15,190 bases of DNA from Acidobacteriota bacterium (lineage in GTDB: Bacteria; Acidobacteriota; Vicinamibacteria; Vicinamibacterales; Vicinamibacteraceae): NCBI GenBank assembly GCA_023429845.1, contig JAEZCY010000013.1:1-15190 (forward strand). The letters run 5' to 3'. Below are positions 1 through 6,949 of this stretch, in pieces. The position numbers and the translations under genes are program-made. Position 1 is the stretch's first letter, and each line of letters begins with the position of its first letter. Below the pieces are notes generated by a model. The model worked only from the letters and a program-made list of their open reading frames with translations, searched no databases and was not told the DNA's origin.

Positions 1-1
1 G

Positions 2-358
2 GTCGGCAGCGTCGTCAACATGGCGCTGGTCGCTGTCGGACCGCTCGTCGTCGCCCCTCCCGCTGGCGTGGACGTGACCACAGCCGAGGGACTGCAGGCC
101 GGGATGGCGCTGCTGCAGCCCAGACACTTCCTGTTCCCGTTCCTGGCACACGCGGCAGGAACCCTGGCCGGTGCGTTCGTCGCGGCGCGCGTTGCCGCGA
201 ACCACGCAGCGCGGCTCGCGCTGGTCGTCGGCCTCGTTTTCCTGGCGGGAGGCGTGATGGCGGCCAGCATGATTCCGGCGCCGGGCTGGTTCGTCGCGCT
301 CGACCTCATCGCCGCCTACTTGCCCATGGCGTGGCTGGGTGGACGCCGCTCGCAGTGA
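2..358 (+). CDS. Small multi-pass membrane protein, 5'-truncated by window edge
   Basis: The reading frame is open from the first full codon at position 2 to TGA at 356-358. The residues before the first internal ATG (position 20) read VGSVVN and look like part of the protein, so the gene probably starts left of the window. About 118 residues are visible. They form roughly four hydrophobic segments: the first 17 residues, one around HFLFPFLAHAAGTLAGAFVA, one around LALVVGLVFLAGG, and a last one around WFVALDLIAAYLPMAWLGG. A short conserved-looking loop with the sequence GVDVT lies between the first two. This pattern resembles a widespread uncharacterised family of small inner-membrane proteins, recalled from general knowledge and not searched. 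No catalytic motif is visible and no function is proposed. The gene converges on the tRNA pair downstream. Confidence 0.7.
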   Translation, partial: VGSVVNMALVAVGPLVVAPPAGVDVTTAEGLQAGMALLQPRHFLFPFLAHAAGTLAGAFVAARVAANHAARLALVVGLVFLAGGVMAASMIPAPGWFVALDLIAAYLPMAWLGGRRSQ

Positions 359-390
359 GCATGCCCGTTTGCAGCGGGAAGCGAGGAACC

Positions 391-419
391 TGCCGAGCCA
401 TGGCTCGGCAAAGCCGAGC
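391..419. repeat. Three-armed inverted repeat in a convergent intergenic gap; possible bidirectional terminator
   Basis: The arms are TGCCGAGCC (391-399), GGCTCGGCA (402-410) and GCCGAGC (413-419). The middle arm can pair perfectly with either neighbour, giving two mutually exclusive hairpins with a 2-nt or 3-nt loop. The element lies between the end of the plus-strand membrane gene (358) and the 3' end of the minus-strand tRNA-Cys (426), where a terminator for both units would be expected. There is no T-run on either side, so classic intrinsic termination is not supported. It may instead be a repeat element or an RNA-processing site. Confidence 0.6.
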
Positions 420-425
420 GGAGAC

Positions 426-499
<74 letters not shown>

Positions 500-537
500 A
501 ACCTGCTGTGGGAGCGCTCGGTCAGGTCAGGCGAGAT

Positions 538-612
538 TGGAGCGGGAAACGGGATTCGAACCCGCGACTTCGACCTTGGCAAGGTCGCACTCTACCACTG
601 AGTTATTCCCGC
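538..612 (-). tRNA. tRNA-Gly (anticodon GCC)
   Basis: The minus strand gives a full cloverleaf. Acceptor arm GCGGGAA (612-606) pairs with TTCCCGC (548-542). The D arm contains CTCAGTGGTAGAG. The anticodon stem CGACC/GGTCG presents GCC in the loop, and the T arm has GGGTTCGAATCCC. The discriminator base is U (541) and CCA is encoded at 540-538. It is the first gene of a Gly-Cys pair, and a promoter-like sequence lies just upstream at 638-668. Confidence 0.97.
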
Positions 613-637
613 TCATGCCGAGCGACGGCGACCACGA

Positions 638-668
638 AGTGTAGCACACGAAAGTGGCCTCGACGCAA
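638..668 (-). promoter_or_regulatory. Candidate promoter of the tRNA-Gly/tRNA-Cys unit
   Basis: On the minus strand TACACT (643-638) resembles a sigma-70 -10 box and is preceded by TGC, an extended -10 pattern. A weak -35 candidate, TTGCGT (668-663), is 19 bp upstream. Transcription would begin near 631, giving a leader of about 18 nt before tRNA-Gly at 612. This is a pattern match only; the long spacer makes the -35 call doubtful. Confidence 0.5.
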
Positions 669-718
669 CCGTGAACATGGCCGGTCGACACTTCCTGCCT
701 CCCGGCACCGCGAGGCGG

Positions 719-1135
719 TCACCCCGCATCGAAGGCGCTGCGGTAGATCTCCGTGCGCGGCGTCTCGCCATCCGGCCAGTCCACCGCCACGACGTCGAAC
801 CGACACGGCAGGTGGTGCAGTCGCCCGCGCGCCAGGAATGCTTGCGCGACGCGAACGATGGTGCGCTGCTTGCGCCAGGTGACGGCGGCGGCCCCACCAC
901 CGTACGCGCCATCGCGGCGCGTCTTCACCTCGACGAACACGATGGTGTCTGCCTCGCGCGCCACGATGTCGATCTCGCCTTGCGGCGTGCGGAACCGCCT
1001 GGCAAGAATGACGTAACCGCACGCGAGCAGCGCCGCGCACGCCGTGGACTCGCCGTCGTGGCCGAGTGCCTGGCGAGGGTCGCCCGGTACGCTCCGCCCC
1101 GCTCGCCGAGTGGACGCGCCGGCGTTGTGCAGCAT
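719..1135 (-). CDS. yraN: YraN/UPF0102 family protein (restriction endonuclease-like fold)
   Basis: A 138-residue protein, close to the usual family length of about 120. Key family features are visible: GE at residues 28-29, GEIDIVA at 53-59, and VEVK at 68-71. This arrangement (E29, D56, E69, K71) matches the PD-(D/E)xK nuclease core. A later CRFDVVAV segment is also typical. YraN proteins are cytoplasmic and widely conserved, and their biochemical role is still unsettled. The ATG at 1135 is used because it is the only reasonable start before the conserved region; no good Shine-Dalgarno precedes it. The roughly 25 residues before the conserved LGHDGE are not family-like, so the true start could be slightly internal. 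The gene stands alone, 106 bp upstream of the tRNA pair on the same strand. Confidence 0.88.
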   Translation of the reverse strand: MLHNAGASTRRAGRSVPGDPRQALGHDGESTACAALLACGYVILARRFRTPQGEIDIVAREADTIVFVEVKTRRDGAYGGGAAAVTWRKQRTIVRVAQAFLARGRLHHLPCRFDVVAVDWPDGETPRTEIYRSAFDAG

Positions 1136-1181
1136 GCCCGCACACGTTGCAGGATGCTTACCATCTCAGGACGCGTGCGAA

Positions 1182-1199
1182 CGTGCCCGGCCGGGCACG
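1182..1199. repeat. Perfect 18-bp palindrome upstream of yraN
   Basis: CGTGCCCGG is followed directly by its own reverse complement CCGGGCACG, with no spacer. It sits 47 bp upstream of the yraN start, within the 212-bp gap 1136-1347. It could be an operator for a dimeric regulator or a cruciform/hairpin; nothing in the window identifies a binder. High local G+C makes chance GC palindromes more likely, but 18 perfect bases is unusual. Confidence 0.5.
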
Positions 1200-1290
1200 C
1201 GGGGAGCGCCCGCGATGACGGAACCGCCACGTCGGGGGCCGGCAGCGTGGCAGGAATTGCACCGCATAGCCGCATCCGCCGGACCGCTCC

Positions 1291-1315
1291 CCGTCGGGCA
1301 AGGCCCGACGGCTAC
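1291..1315 (-). repeat. REP-like hairpin with GTAG foot, copy 1
   Basis: Read on the minus strand, GTAG (1315-1312) is followed by a perfect 9-bp stem, CCGTCGGGC (1311-1303) and GCCCGACGG (1299-1291), with a CTT loop. A GTAG tetranucleotide at the foot of a short GC hairpin is the hallmark of REP elements mobilised by RAYT (Y1 HUH) transposases. It lies in the gap 33 bp downstream of the isomerase-like gene's stop. Nearly the same structure recurs at 5842-5866 and, decayed, at 6950-6973. Confidence 0.65.
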
Positions 1316-1347
1316 GGGATCCGCCGGGCGCATCGCAGCGATGTCGC

Positions 1348-2274
1348 CTACGCCACGAGCTTCGGCTGAACGAGCCCTTCCATGTGGCGGAACATGCCGC
1401 GGAAGTACTTGAGCACGCGGACGCCGTCGCACGACGTCTCCCCCTGTTCGGCGAAGCAGTAACCCGGGAACTTCATCTCCTGCAGGAGCCCGATCAGCCG
1501 CTGCCAGGGGTAGTCCTCGACGTACAGATCGCGCATGTGGACCTGGCCGATGCGGTCCTTCAGCAGGGCGAAGTTCTTCTCCAGGCCGCCGTCCATCAGG
1601 TCGGTCGGATTAGAGTTCCAGCAGATCCACACGCCGGGGTGCCGGTCCGCGTACTCCAGCATCTTCACCATGCGCGGGATGCGCTGCGTCTCGGCTCCGT
1701 GCACCTCGACCTGGATGCGGACGCCCGCGTCGTGCGCCGCCTGGCCGCACTCCTCGAGCGCCTTGCCGATCTGGGCGAGCGTCTGCTCCTCGGGCACGCC
1801 CTTGGGCAGCCCGTTGGGGCGGACCTTCACGCTCGGGCAGCCGAGGTCTTTCGCCAGCTGCACCCATTGCTTGGTCTCTTCGATGTTCTTCCGGACGACC
1901 GCGGCGTCAGCGGCGTGGTACTCGCACGTCGTGCCGAGTCCGCCAATCTTCACCGCCGAGCCCTCGAACTGCTGGCGCACCTCGGCGCGTTGCGACGGCG
2001 AGAGCGACAGCTCCACGCCATGCGCGTGCGTGGTGCGCAGCTCCACGGCATCGAGTCCGATCGCCGTGAGATTGGTGATGATCGTCGGGACGTCCCAGTC
2101 CTTGGCCATGTTGTAGGTGACCACGCCGATCTTCAGCGAGTGCGGCGAACCGCCGCCGGCCTGGACGCGAGCCTCTGCGTCGGACGACATCACGGCCGCC
2201 GCGGCGGGTGCCACGAGGCCGGCGGCAAGAAAGGCGCGGCGCGTCGGCGCGCCGTGGGAGAGTGTGTCAGCCAT
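1348..2274 (-). CDS. Exported sugar phosphate isomerase/epimerase-like TIM-barrel protein
   Basis: A 308-residue protein of the xylose isomerase-like/AP endonuclease 2 TIM-barrel superfamily. The N-terminus carries a Tat-type signal (TRRAFLAAGLVAPAAAAV), predicting folded export. After the signal, LKIGVVTYNMAKDWDV begins the barrel. Putative metal or substrate residues lie in AVELRTT, VKVRPNG, QVEVHGAE, WICWNSN, QVHMRD and CFAEQGE, the Glu/His/Glu pattern expected of the superfamily. The frame stays open to 2436, but ATG 2274 is chosen because the Tat signal follows directly and an AGGA lies 9-10 bases upstream. It is divergent from the PQQ dehydrogenase across only 46 bp. That, plus shared extracytoplasmic location, hints at joint sugar metabolism. 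The exact substrate cannot be told from sequence. Confidence 0.85.
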   Translation of the reverse strand: MADTLSHGAPTRRAFLAAGLVAPAAAAVMSSDAEARVQAGGGSPHSLKIGVVTYNMAKDWDVPTIITNLTAIGLDAVELRTTHAHGVELSLSPSQRAEVRQQFEGSAVKIGGLGTTCEYHAADAAVVRKNIEETKQWVQLAKDLGCPSVKVRPNGLPKGVPEEQTLAQIGKALEECGQAAHDAGVRIQVEVHGAETQRIPRMVKMLEYADRHPGVWICWNSNPTDLMDGGLEKNFALLKDRIGQVHMRDLYVEDYPWQRLIGLLQEMKFPGYCFAEQGETSCDGVRVLKYFRGMFRHMEGLVQPKLVA

Positions 2275-2281
2275 GGCGCGA

Positions 2282-2308
2282 ATCCTACTGGATCGTGCAG
2301 TACACTGC
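2282..2308. promoter_or_regulatory. Candidate divergent promoters and inverted-repeat operator
   Basis: The 46-bp gap between two divergent starts holds TACACT (2301-2306), a good -10 for the plus-strand dehydrogenase. It lies inside a short inverted repeat, GCAGT (2297-2301) and ACTGC (2304-2308). On the minus strand TAGGAT (2287-2282) fits a -10 for the isomerase-like gene and would start transcription almost at its ATG (2274); the same bases could instead serve as an AGGA ribosome site. No clear -35 box is seen for either direction. These are pattern matches. Confidence 0.4.
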
Positions 2309-2320
2309 GAGCTTCGGCTC

Positions 2321-4519
2321 ATGCTCCGCGGACTCCCTCCCCTTCTCCGCCGCAGCGTCGGCGTGCCGCATCTGGTCATCACGTCGATCGTCGTGGGTGC
2401 CTGCGCCCACGTGTGGACGGAGCCGGCCCGCCGCATCGACTGGGCCGCGCATGGGGCCGACGCCGGTCACACGCACTTCTCGCCCGCCGCGCAGATCACG
2501 CCGGCCAATGCCGGCCGCCTGGAGGTTGCCTGGACCTATCGCACCGGCGACGCCCGCAGCGACAACCGCTCCCAGATTCAGTGCAATCCCATCGTCGTGG
2601 ATGGCGTCCTCTACGCCACGTCGGCGCAGATGAAGCTGTTCGCGCTGGACGCGGCAACCGGTGCGCCCAAGTGGACGTTCGACCCGTTCGACGACGGCCA
2701 GGGCCCTGGCTCGCTCGGCGTGAACCGAGGCGTGACCTACTGGGCCGACGGTGCAGACAAGAGGATCTTCGTCGCCGCGGGGCCGCACCTGTACGCGGTG
2801 AACGCGACGACCGGCCTGCCGATTCCCACGTTCGGCGAGCGCGGGCGCATCGACCTGCGCCTCGGTCTTGACGCCGACACCACCGGCCTGTCGGTGCTCT
2901 CGAACACGCCCGGCATCATCCACGGCGACCTCATCATCGTCCCGACGCGATTGTCGGAAGGACCTGGTCCGGCCGCTCCCGGCCATGTACGCGCGTTCGA
3001 CGTGCGCAGTGGCACGCGACGCTGGATCTTCCACACGATTCCCCGGCCCGGGCAACCCGGCCACGACACCTGGCCGGCAGATGCCTGGCAGCGCATCGGC
3101 GGCGCCAACAACTGGGCGGGCATGAGCGTGGACCGCGCGCGCGGCCTGCTCTTCGTGCCCACGGGCTCGGCCACCTTCGACTTCTGGGGCGGCAACAGGC
3201 ACGGCGCGAATCTGTACGCCAACTCGCTCCTCGCGTTGAAGGTCGCCACCGGCGAGCGCGTGTGGCACTTCCAGTTCGTGCACCACGATCTCTGGGACCG
3301 CGACCTGCCGACGGCGCCCGTGCTCGGCACCATCGCCAAGGACGGCCGCACGGTGGACGTGGTGATGCAGGCGACCAAGACCGGAGAACTGTTCGTCTTC
3401 GAACGCGAAACGGGCAGGCCGGTGCATCCGATCCGCGAGGTCCCCGTGCCCGGGTCCACGCTGCAAGGCGAGCAAACGTGGCCGACGCAGCCGGAGTCGC
3501 CGATCACGTTCTCGCGGCAGCAGTTCTCGGAGGCCATCGTCACGGCACGGACGCCCGAGGCGCGGGCCCACGTGCTGAAGCAGCTCGAAGGCGTGAAGCC
3601 GTTCGCCAAGTGGCAGCCCCCGAGCGAAGAAGGGACGGTCATCTTTCCCGGCTTCGACGGCGGCGCCGAATGGGGCGGACAGGCCTTCGACCCGTCCACC
3701 GGCCTGTTCTACGTCAACTCGAACGACATGGCGTGGATCGCGCACATGGTGCCCATCGACCGCGCGACGGAAACCACGCAGGTCGCGCGCGGACGCCGGC
3801 ACTACCAGATCAACTGCGCGGTATGCCACGGCGCCGACCGCACCGGTGAGGTGGGCCGGGTGGTGCCGTCGCTCGTCGGCGTGGACCAGCGAATCAGCCG
3901 TCAGCAGGCGCTCGATGTGATCGTCCACGGCCGCGGGCAGATGCCGCCCTTCGCAATGCTGTCTCCGCCGCAGCGCGAGGAGATCGTCTCGTACCTCTTT
4001 GGCGACACGCCGGCCGCGGGCGAAGAATCCGGCGACGAGGGCTTGCCCGATATCCCCTACACGTTCGGCGGCTACACTCGCCTGCTCGACGACGAGGGGT
4101 ACCCGGCCGTGACGCCGCCCTGGGGTACGCTGTCGGCCATCGACGTCGCCGCCGGGCGCATCGCCTGGCAGGTGCCCCTCGGGGATCGGCCGGAGGCCAG
4201 GAAGCCTGGCGACCCGCCCACCGGCACCGAGAACTACGGCGGCGCTGCCATCACGGCGGGCGGCGTGCTGTTCATCGGTGCCACCAACGACGAGAAGTTC
4301 CGCGCCTTCGACATGCGCAACGGTGCCCGGCTGTTCGAGGCTTCACTGCCGGCAGGCGGCTACGCCACCCCGGCCACGTACGTCGTGGACGGCCGCCAGT
4401 ACGTGGTCATCGCCGCCGGCGGCGGCAAGATGGGGACCAGGTCCGGCGACACCTACGTCGCCTTCGCATTGCCGGACGCCGCACGGCAGGCACGCACGCG
4501 CGCCAACACGGCGCACTGA
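2321..4519 (+). CDS. PQQ-dependent dehydrogenase with inserted cytochrome c domain
   Basis: A 732-residue quinoprotein resembling soluble glucose dehydrogenase-type PQQ enzymes, which oxidise sugars or alcohols in the periplasm. ATG 2321 begins an N-terminal export segment ending VVGAC at Cys28, a possible but non-ideal lipobox. An in-frame ATG at 2273 would overlap the divergent gene's start and is less likely. Propeller repeats run through most of the chain, with HHDLWDRDLP at 321-330, a conserved signature of this family. A c-type haem site CAVCH occupies 499-503, and the likely axial Met541 lies in QMPPF. Afterwards the propeller resumes (GTLSAIDVAAGRIAW and NYGGAAITAGGVLFIGATND), so the cytochrome is inserted between blades rather than appended. 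Electrons would pass PQQ to haem to a respiratory acceptor. No PQQ synthesis genes are nearby. The acyltransferase follows after 7 bp. Confidence 0.9.
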   Translation: MLRGLPPLLRRSVGVPHLVITSIVVGACAHVWTEPARRIDWAAHGADAGHTHFSPAAQITPANAGRLEVAWTYRTGDARSDNRSQIQCNPIVVDGVLYATSAQMKLFALDAATGAPKWTFDPFDDGQGPGSLGVNRGVTYWADGADKRIFVAAGPHLYAVNATTGLPIPTFGERGRIDLRLGLDADTTGLSVLSNTPGIIHGDLIIVPTRLSEGPGPAAPGHVRAFDVRSGTRRWIFHTIPRPGQPGHDTWPADAWQRIGGANNWAGMSVDRARGLLFVPTGSATFDFWGGNRHGANLYANSLLALKVATGERVWHFQFVHHDLWDRDLPTAPVLGTIAKDGRTVDVVMQATKTGELFVFERETGRPVHPIREVPVPGSTLQGEQTWPTQPESPITFSRQQFSEAIVTARTPEARAHVLKQLEGVKPFAKWQPPSEEGTVIFPGFDGGAEWGGQAFDPSTGLFYVNSNDMAWIAHMVPIDRATETTQVARGRRHYQINCAVCHGADRTGEVGRVVPSLVGVDQRISRQQALDVIVHGRGQMPPFAMLSPPQREEIVSYLFGDTPAAGEESGDEGLPDIPYTFGGYTRLLDDEGYPAVTPPWGTLSAIDVAAGRIAWQVPLGDRPEARKPGDPPTGTENYGGAAITAGGVLFIGATNDEKFRAFDMRNGARLFEASLPAGGYATPATYVVDGRQYVVIAAGGGKMGTRSGDTYVAFALPDAARQARTRANTAH

Positions 4520-4526
4520 GGAACCG

Positions 4527-5774
4527 ATGAATGCTCCAGGCCACGTGACGACACCGACGACGACAGGCACCGCGGCGCGGGTCCGGCTGCAATCGCTCGA
4601 CGTGTTCCGCGGCGTCACCATCGCCGCGATGATGCTCGTCAACAAGCAGGGCGACTCCAGCGCCGGCTATGCGGCCCTGCAGCACGTGCGCTGGCACGGT
4701 GCCACGCCGACCGACTGGATCTTCCCGTTCTTCCTCTTCATCATGGGCGTCGCGCTGCCCTTCTCGATCGCGGCGCGCCGACGCCAGGGAGCGACGAACG
4801 CCGAGTTGATCCGGCACGCGGCCAACCGCGCCCTGCTGCTCTTCGCGCTGGGCGTCTTCGAGAAGAACTTCCCCTTCCTGACGGCCACGCTGGAGACGTT
4901 CCGCATCCCGGGCGTGCTGCAGCGCATCGCGTTCTGCTACTTCTTCGGCACGCTGCTGATGCTGTACACGTCGCGGCGCGTGCAGGCGGCCATCGCCGGC
5001 GTGATCCTTGTGGGCTACTGGGTGCTGATGGCGTTCGTCCCGGTGCCCGGGGCGGGCGTCGTGCCGATGACGCGCGAGTTTGCGGCGGCGAACTGGGCGG
5101 CATGGCTGGACCAGGTCACGATGGGCCGACATCTCGGCTACGGCAACCACACGTGGGATGCCAACGGCCTGCTGTCGTCGTTGCCGTCGATCGTCACCAT
5201 GCAGATGGGCATGCTGGCGGGATTCGTGTTGCAGGCAGGCGCCGCGTCGAAGGTTGCGGTGGGACGCCTGGCTCGGCTCGGTCTCGTCGCCGTCGTAGTC
5301 GGCTGGCTGTGGGGCGGGCTGCAGCCGCTGATCGGGCTCGGCATCATCGGTGAGCCGAGCATCAGCGGCGCCTTCGTCTTTCCGATCAACAAACTGCTCT
5401 GGACGAGCAGCTACGTACTGTTCACCGGCGGGCTCGCGCTGCTGGCGCTCGCCGCGTGCGTGTGGGCGATGGACCTGCGCCCCCGGCGCAGCGGAGGCCA
5501 TGGCTGGCTCGCGGCGCCGTTCGTCTGGCTCGGCACCAACGCCATCTTCGCCTACCTCGTCTCGGGACTCGTCGTGAGCTTGCTGCACGTCTTCACGGTG
5601 ACCGGCGCCGACGGCTCGAGCGTGTCGTGGTGGCGGTGGGCACAGCAGCACATCTTCGCGGCGATCGTGCCAGACCCGGCGCTCGCCTCGCTGACCCACT
5701 CGATCGCCTACGCGCTGATCTGGATCGCGATCTGCGGTTGGATGTACAGGCGTCGTATCTTCCTGAAGCTCTGA
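4527..5774 (+). CDS. Transmembrane acyltransferase of the DUF5009/HGSNAT (NagX-like) family
   Basis: A 415-residue polytopic membrane protein with about ten hydrophobic segments. The N-terminal signature is clear: SLDVFRG at 23-29, MMLVN, then HVRWHG (53-58) and TPTDWIFPFFLFIMG. Family knowledge places the acetyl-accepting His in the first luminal or periplasmic loop, so His53 is the best candidate. Relatives include human heparan-alpha-glucosaminide N-acetyltransferase and bacterial NagX, which move an acetyl group across the membrane onto an amino sugar. ATG 4527 is supported by GAGGA (4518-4522), which overlaps the dehydrogenase stop; the 7-bp gap implies one transcript. The frame is open further upstream, but only as a shadow of the dehydrogenase. 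The actual acceptor is unknown. Confidence 0.87.
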   Translation: MNAPGHVTTPTTTGTAARVRLQSLDVFRGVTIAAMMLVNKQGDSSAGYAALQHVRWHGATPTDWIFPFFLFIMGVALPFSIAARRRQGATNAELIRHAANRALLLFALGVFEKNFPFLTATLETFRIPGVLQRIAFCYFFGTLLMLYTSRRVQAAIAGVILVGYWVLMAFVPVPGAGVVPMTREFAAANWAAWLDQVTMGRHLGYGNHTWDANGLLSSLPSIVTMQMGMLAGFVLQAGAASKVAVGRLARLGLVAVVVGWLWGGLQPLIGLGIIGEPSISGAFVFPINKLLWTSSYVLFTGGLALLALAACVWAMDLRPRRSGGHGWLAAPFVWLGTNAIFAYLVSGLVVSLLHVFTVTGADGSSVSWWRWAQQHIFAAIVPDPALASLTHSIAYALIWIAICGWMYRRRIFLKL

Positions 5775-5841
5775 ACCGTCCGTGACGGCGCCTCCCTCTT
5801 CGCGACTCGAACGAAGAGAGCCGGCGCGGTCGTACGCGCGA

Positions 5842-5866
5842 CCGCCGGGCGGGGCCCGGCGGCTAC
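5842..5866 (-). repeat. REP-like hairpin with GTAG foot, copy 2
   Basis: On the minus strand GTAG (5866-5863) is followed by CCGCCGGGC (5862-5854), a CCC loop and GCCCGGCGG (5850-5842), a perfect 9-bp stem. It matches copy 1 except for one compensated base pair and the loop, so base pairing is preserved despite change. It sits in the 144-bp convergent gap between the acyltransferase and NHL genes. A further 7-bp inverted repeat, GCGGTCG (5826-5832) with CGACCGC (5839-5845), overlaps its left edge. The gap also holds weaker hairpins at 5776-5788 and 5796-5818 and a 12-bp palindrome at 5882-5893. Confidence 0.7.
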
Positions 5867-5893
5867 ACGTTCTGAGCGGCGACGAACGTTCGT

Positions 5894-5918
5894 GAGCGTC
5901 GCCCCTCGGGCGACGCTC
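5894..5918 (-). repeat. Perfect 11-bp hairpin abutting the NHL gene stop codon
   Basis: Arms GAGCGTCGCCC (5894-5904) and GGGCGACGCTC (5908-5918) enclose CTC. On the NHL mRNA the stem starts at the base right after the TAG stop. No U-tract follows, so this is not a textbook intrinsic terminator, though it could protect the 3' end or end transcription with Rho. Read on the minus strand, its foot gives GGAG, the alternative REP tetranucleotide, so it may be a second REP-like class. Confidence 0.55.
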
Positions 5919-6935
5919 CTATACCTTGTCCAGCTTCAACGGGTAGCTGCGGTTCGAGTTCCACTGCGCCACATAGAGCGCGCCTGCCTTGTCCACGTAC
6001 ACGTCGTGCGGGTGGTTGAACGTCGTGTTGTAGTTCACGAGCGGCTGCAACTGCCCGTTCTCGTACACCGGTGGCTCGCCGCCCACGGCCGACACGACGC
6101 GGTCCTGGCTGTCCAGGATCAGGATCATGCCGTTGAGACTGGCGATCGCGATGTGGCCATCGGCCATGGCCGCGACGTTGCTCGGCTGCGACCCGGGCAC
6201 CGGCACCGTGCGCAGGAGTTCACCTTTCGGCGAGAACCACTTGAGTAGCGCATTGCCGCGATCGCATACCAGCAGGTCCTCGCGGCCCCGACGCGTATCC
6301 AGCCAGATGGCGTGAGGCTGCCGCAGGTGCTCCGGTGCGCTGCCCGCTCCGCCAAAGGTCGCGATGTACTTCCAGTCGGGATCGAAGTGGTGGATGAAGT
6401 GCGATCCGTACCCGTCGCTGATGAAGAAATCTCCGTCCTTCATCACCGCGACATTCGTCGCGTGGTACTTCGTCAGGTCCGGGTACCTGGCCGACAGCGC
6501 GTCCGCATTCAACCGCTTCAGTTCGCGGCCGTCGGGCGTCAACAGGGAGATCACCGAAATCTGGTGATCGGTGACCCACAACAACTCGTCACCGCGGCGA
6601 TCGACACCGAACTCGAGCGCGTGCGCCGCCGGGAAGCGATCCTCCCGCCTGGACACGAACGTGCCGTCCTTGCGGTAGACGATCAGGTTGTTCCGCTTGT
6701 CGTTGGTCAGTACGACGATGTGTCCATCGCGATCCTCGGTGATGGCATGGCCGCCCTGGCGGGCCACGTGCGGGGGGGCGCGTCGTCCCCAGCCGGGGAC
6801 GACCCGGTAGCGGTGCACACCCTGGCCCAGGATCCCGTCGTCGGCGGGACCGGCCAGCGCGGCGTCGCGGCCGGCAACGAGGGCCAGGCCGGCGGTGGCG
6901 CCGGCAGCGTGCTTCATCATCGTTCGGCGATTCAT
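5919..6935 (-). CDS. Tat-exported NHL-type beta-propeller protein
   Basis: A 338-residue protein. The N-terminus has a twin-arginine signal (NRRTMMKHAAGATAGLALVAG) ending near ALAGPADDG. The mature part consists of repeated propeller strands typical of NHL/six-bladed proteins: GGHAITEDRDGHIVVLTN, ATNVAVMKDGDFFISDGYG, LRQPHAIWLDTRRGREDLLV, QPSNVAAMADGHIAIA and HPHDVYVDKAGALYVAQWN. Such folds bind ligands or act as lyases or hydrolases; no catalytic set can be assigned here. ATG 6935 is supported by GGGAG (6945-6941) five bases upstream. The frame is open much further upstream, but that part overlaps the aminotransferase and has no family features. It is 107 bp downstream of the aminotransferase and may be partly independent. 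It converges on the acyltransferase gene. Confidence 0.85.
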   Translation of the reverse strand: MNRRTMMKHAAGATAGLALVAGRDAALAGPADDGILGQGVHRYRVVPGWGRRAPPHVARQGGHAITEDRDGHIVVLTNDKRNNLIVYRKDGTFVSRREDRFPAAHALEFGVDRRGDELLWVTDHQISVISLLTPDGRELKRLNADALSARYPDLTKYHATNVAVMKDGDFFISDGYGSHFIHHFDPDWKYIATFGGAGSAPEHLRQPHAIWLDTRRGREDLLVCDRGNALLKWFSPKGELLRTVPVPGSQPSNVAAMADGHIAIASLNGMILILDSQDRVVSAVGGEPPVYENGQLQPLVNYNTTFNHPHDVYVDKAGALYVAQWNSNRSYPLKLDKV

Positions 6936-6940
6936 AGTGG

Positions 6941-6945
6941 CTCCC
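6941..6945 (-). promoter_or_regulatory. Ribosome binding site fixing the NHL gene start
   Basis: GGGAG on the minus strand is separated by five bases (CCACT) from ATG 6935. It is among the clearest Shine-Dalgarno matches in the window and selects this start over the long open frame upstream. The REP-like remnant at 6950-6973 lies immediately 5' of it in the mRNA. Confidence 0.6.
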
Positions 6946-6949
6946 GGGT

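Noticed and set aside
1384..2871. A 495-codon plus-strand frame across the isomerase-like gene and the dehydrogenase start
   Set aside because: It spans two well-supported genes on different strands and has no family features.
2285..3928. A 547-codon open frame on the minus strand opposite the PQQ dehydrogenase
   Set aside because: It mirrors the dehydrogenase, has biased Arg/Ala/Val/His composition and no recognisable domain. Long antisense frames are expected in DNA this GC-rich.
4407..5699. A 430-codon minus-strand open frame opposite the acyltransferase
   Set aside because: Composition is dominated by Arg, Glu, Asp and His, the complement of hydrophobic codons in the membrane protein. 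No motif or ribosome site.
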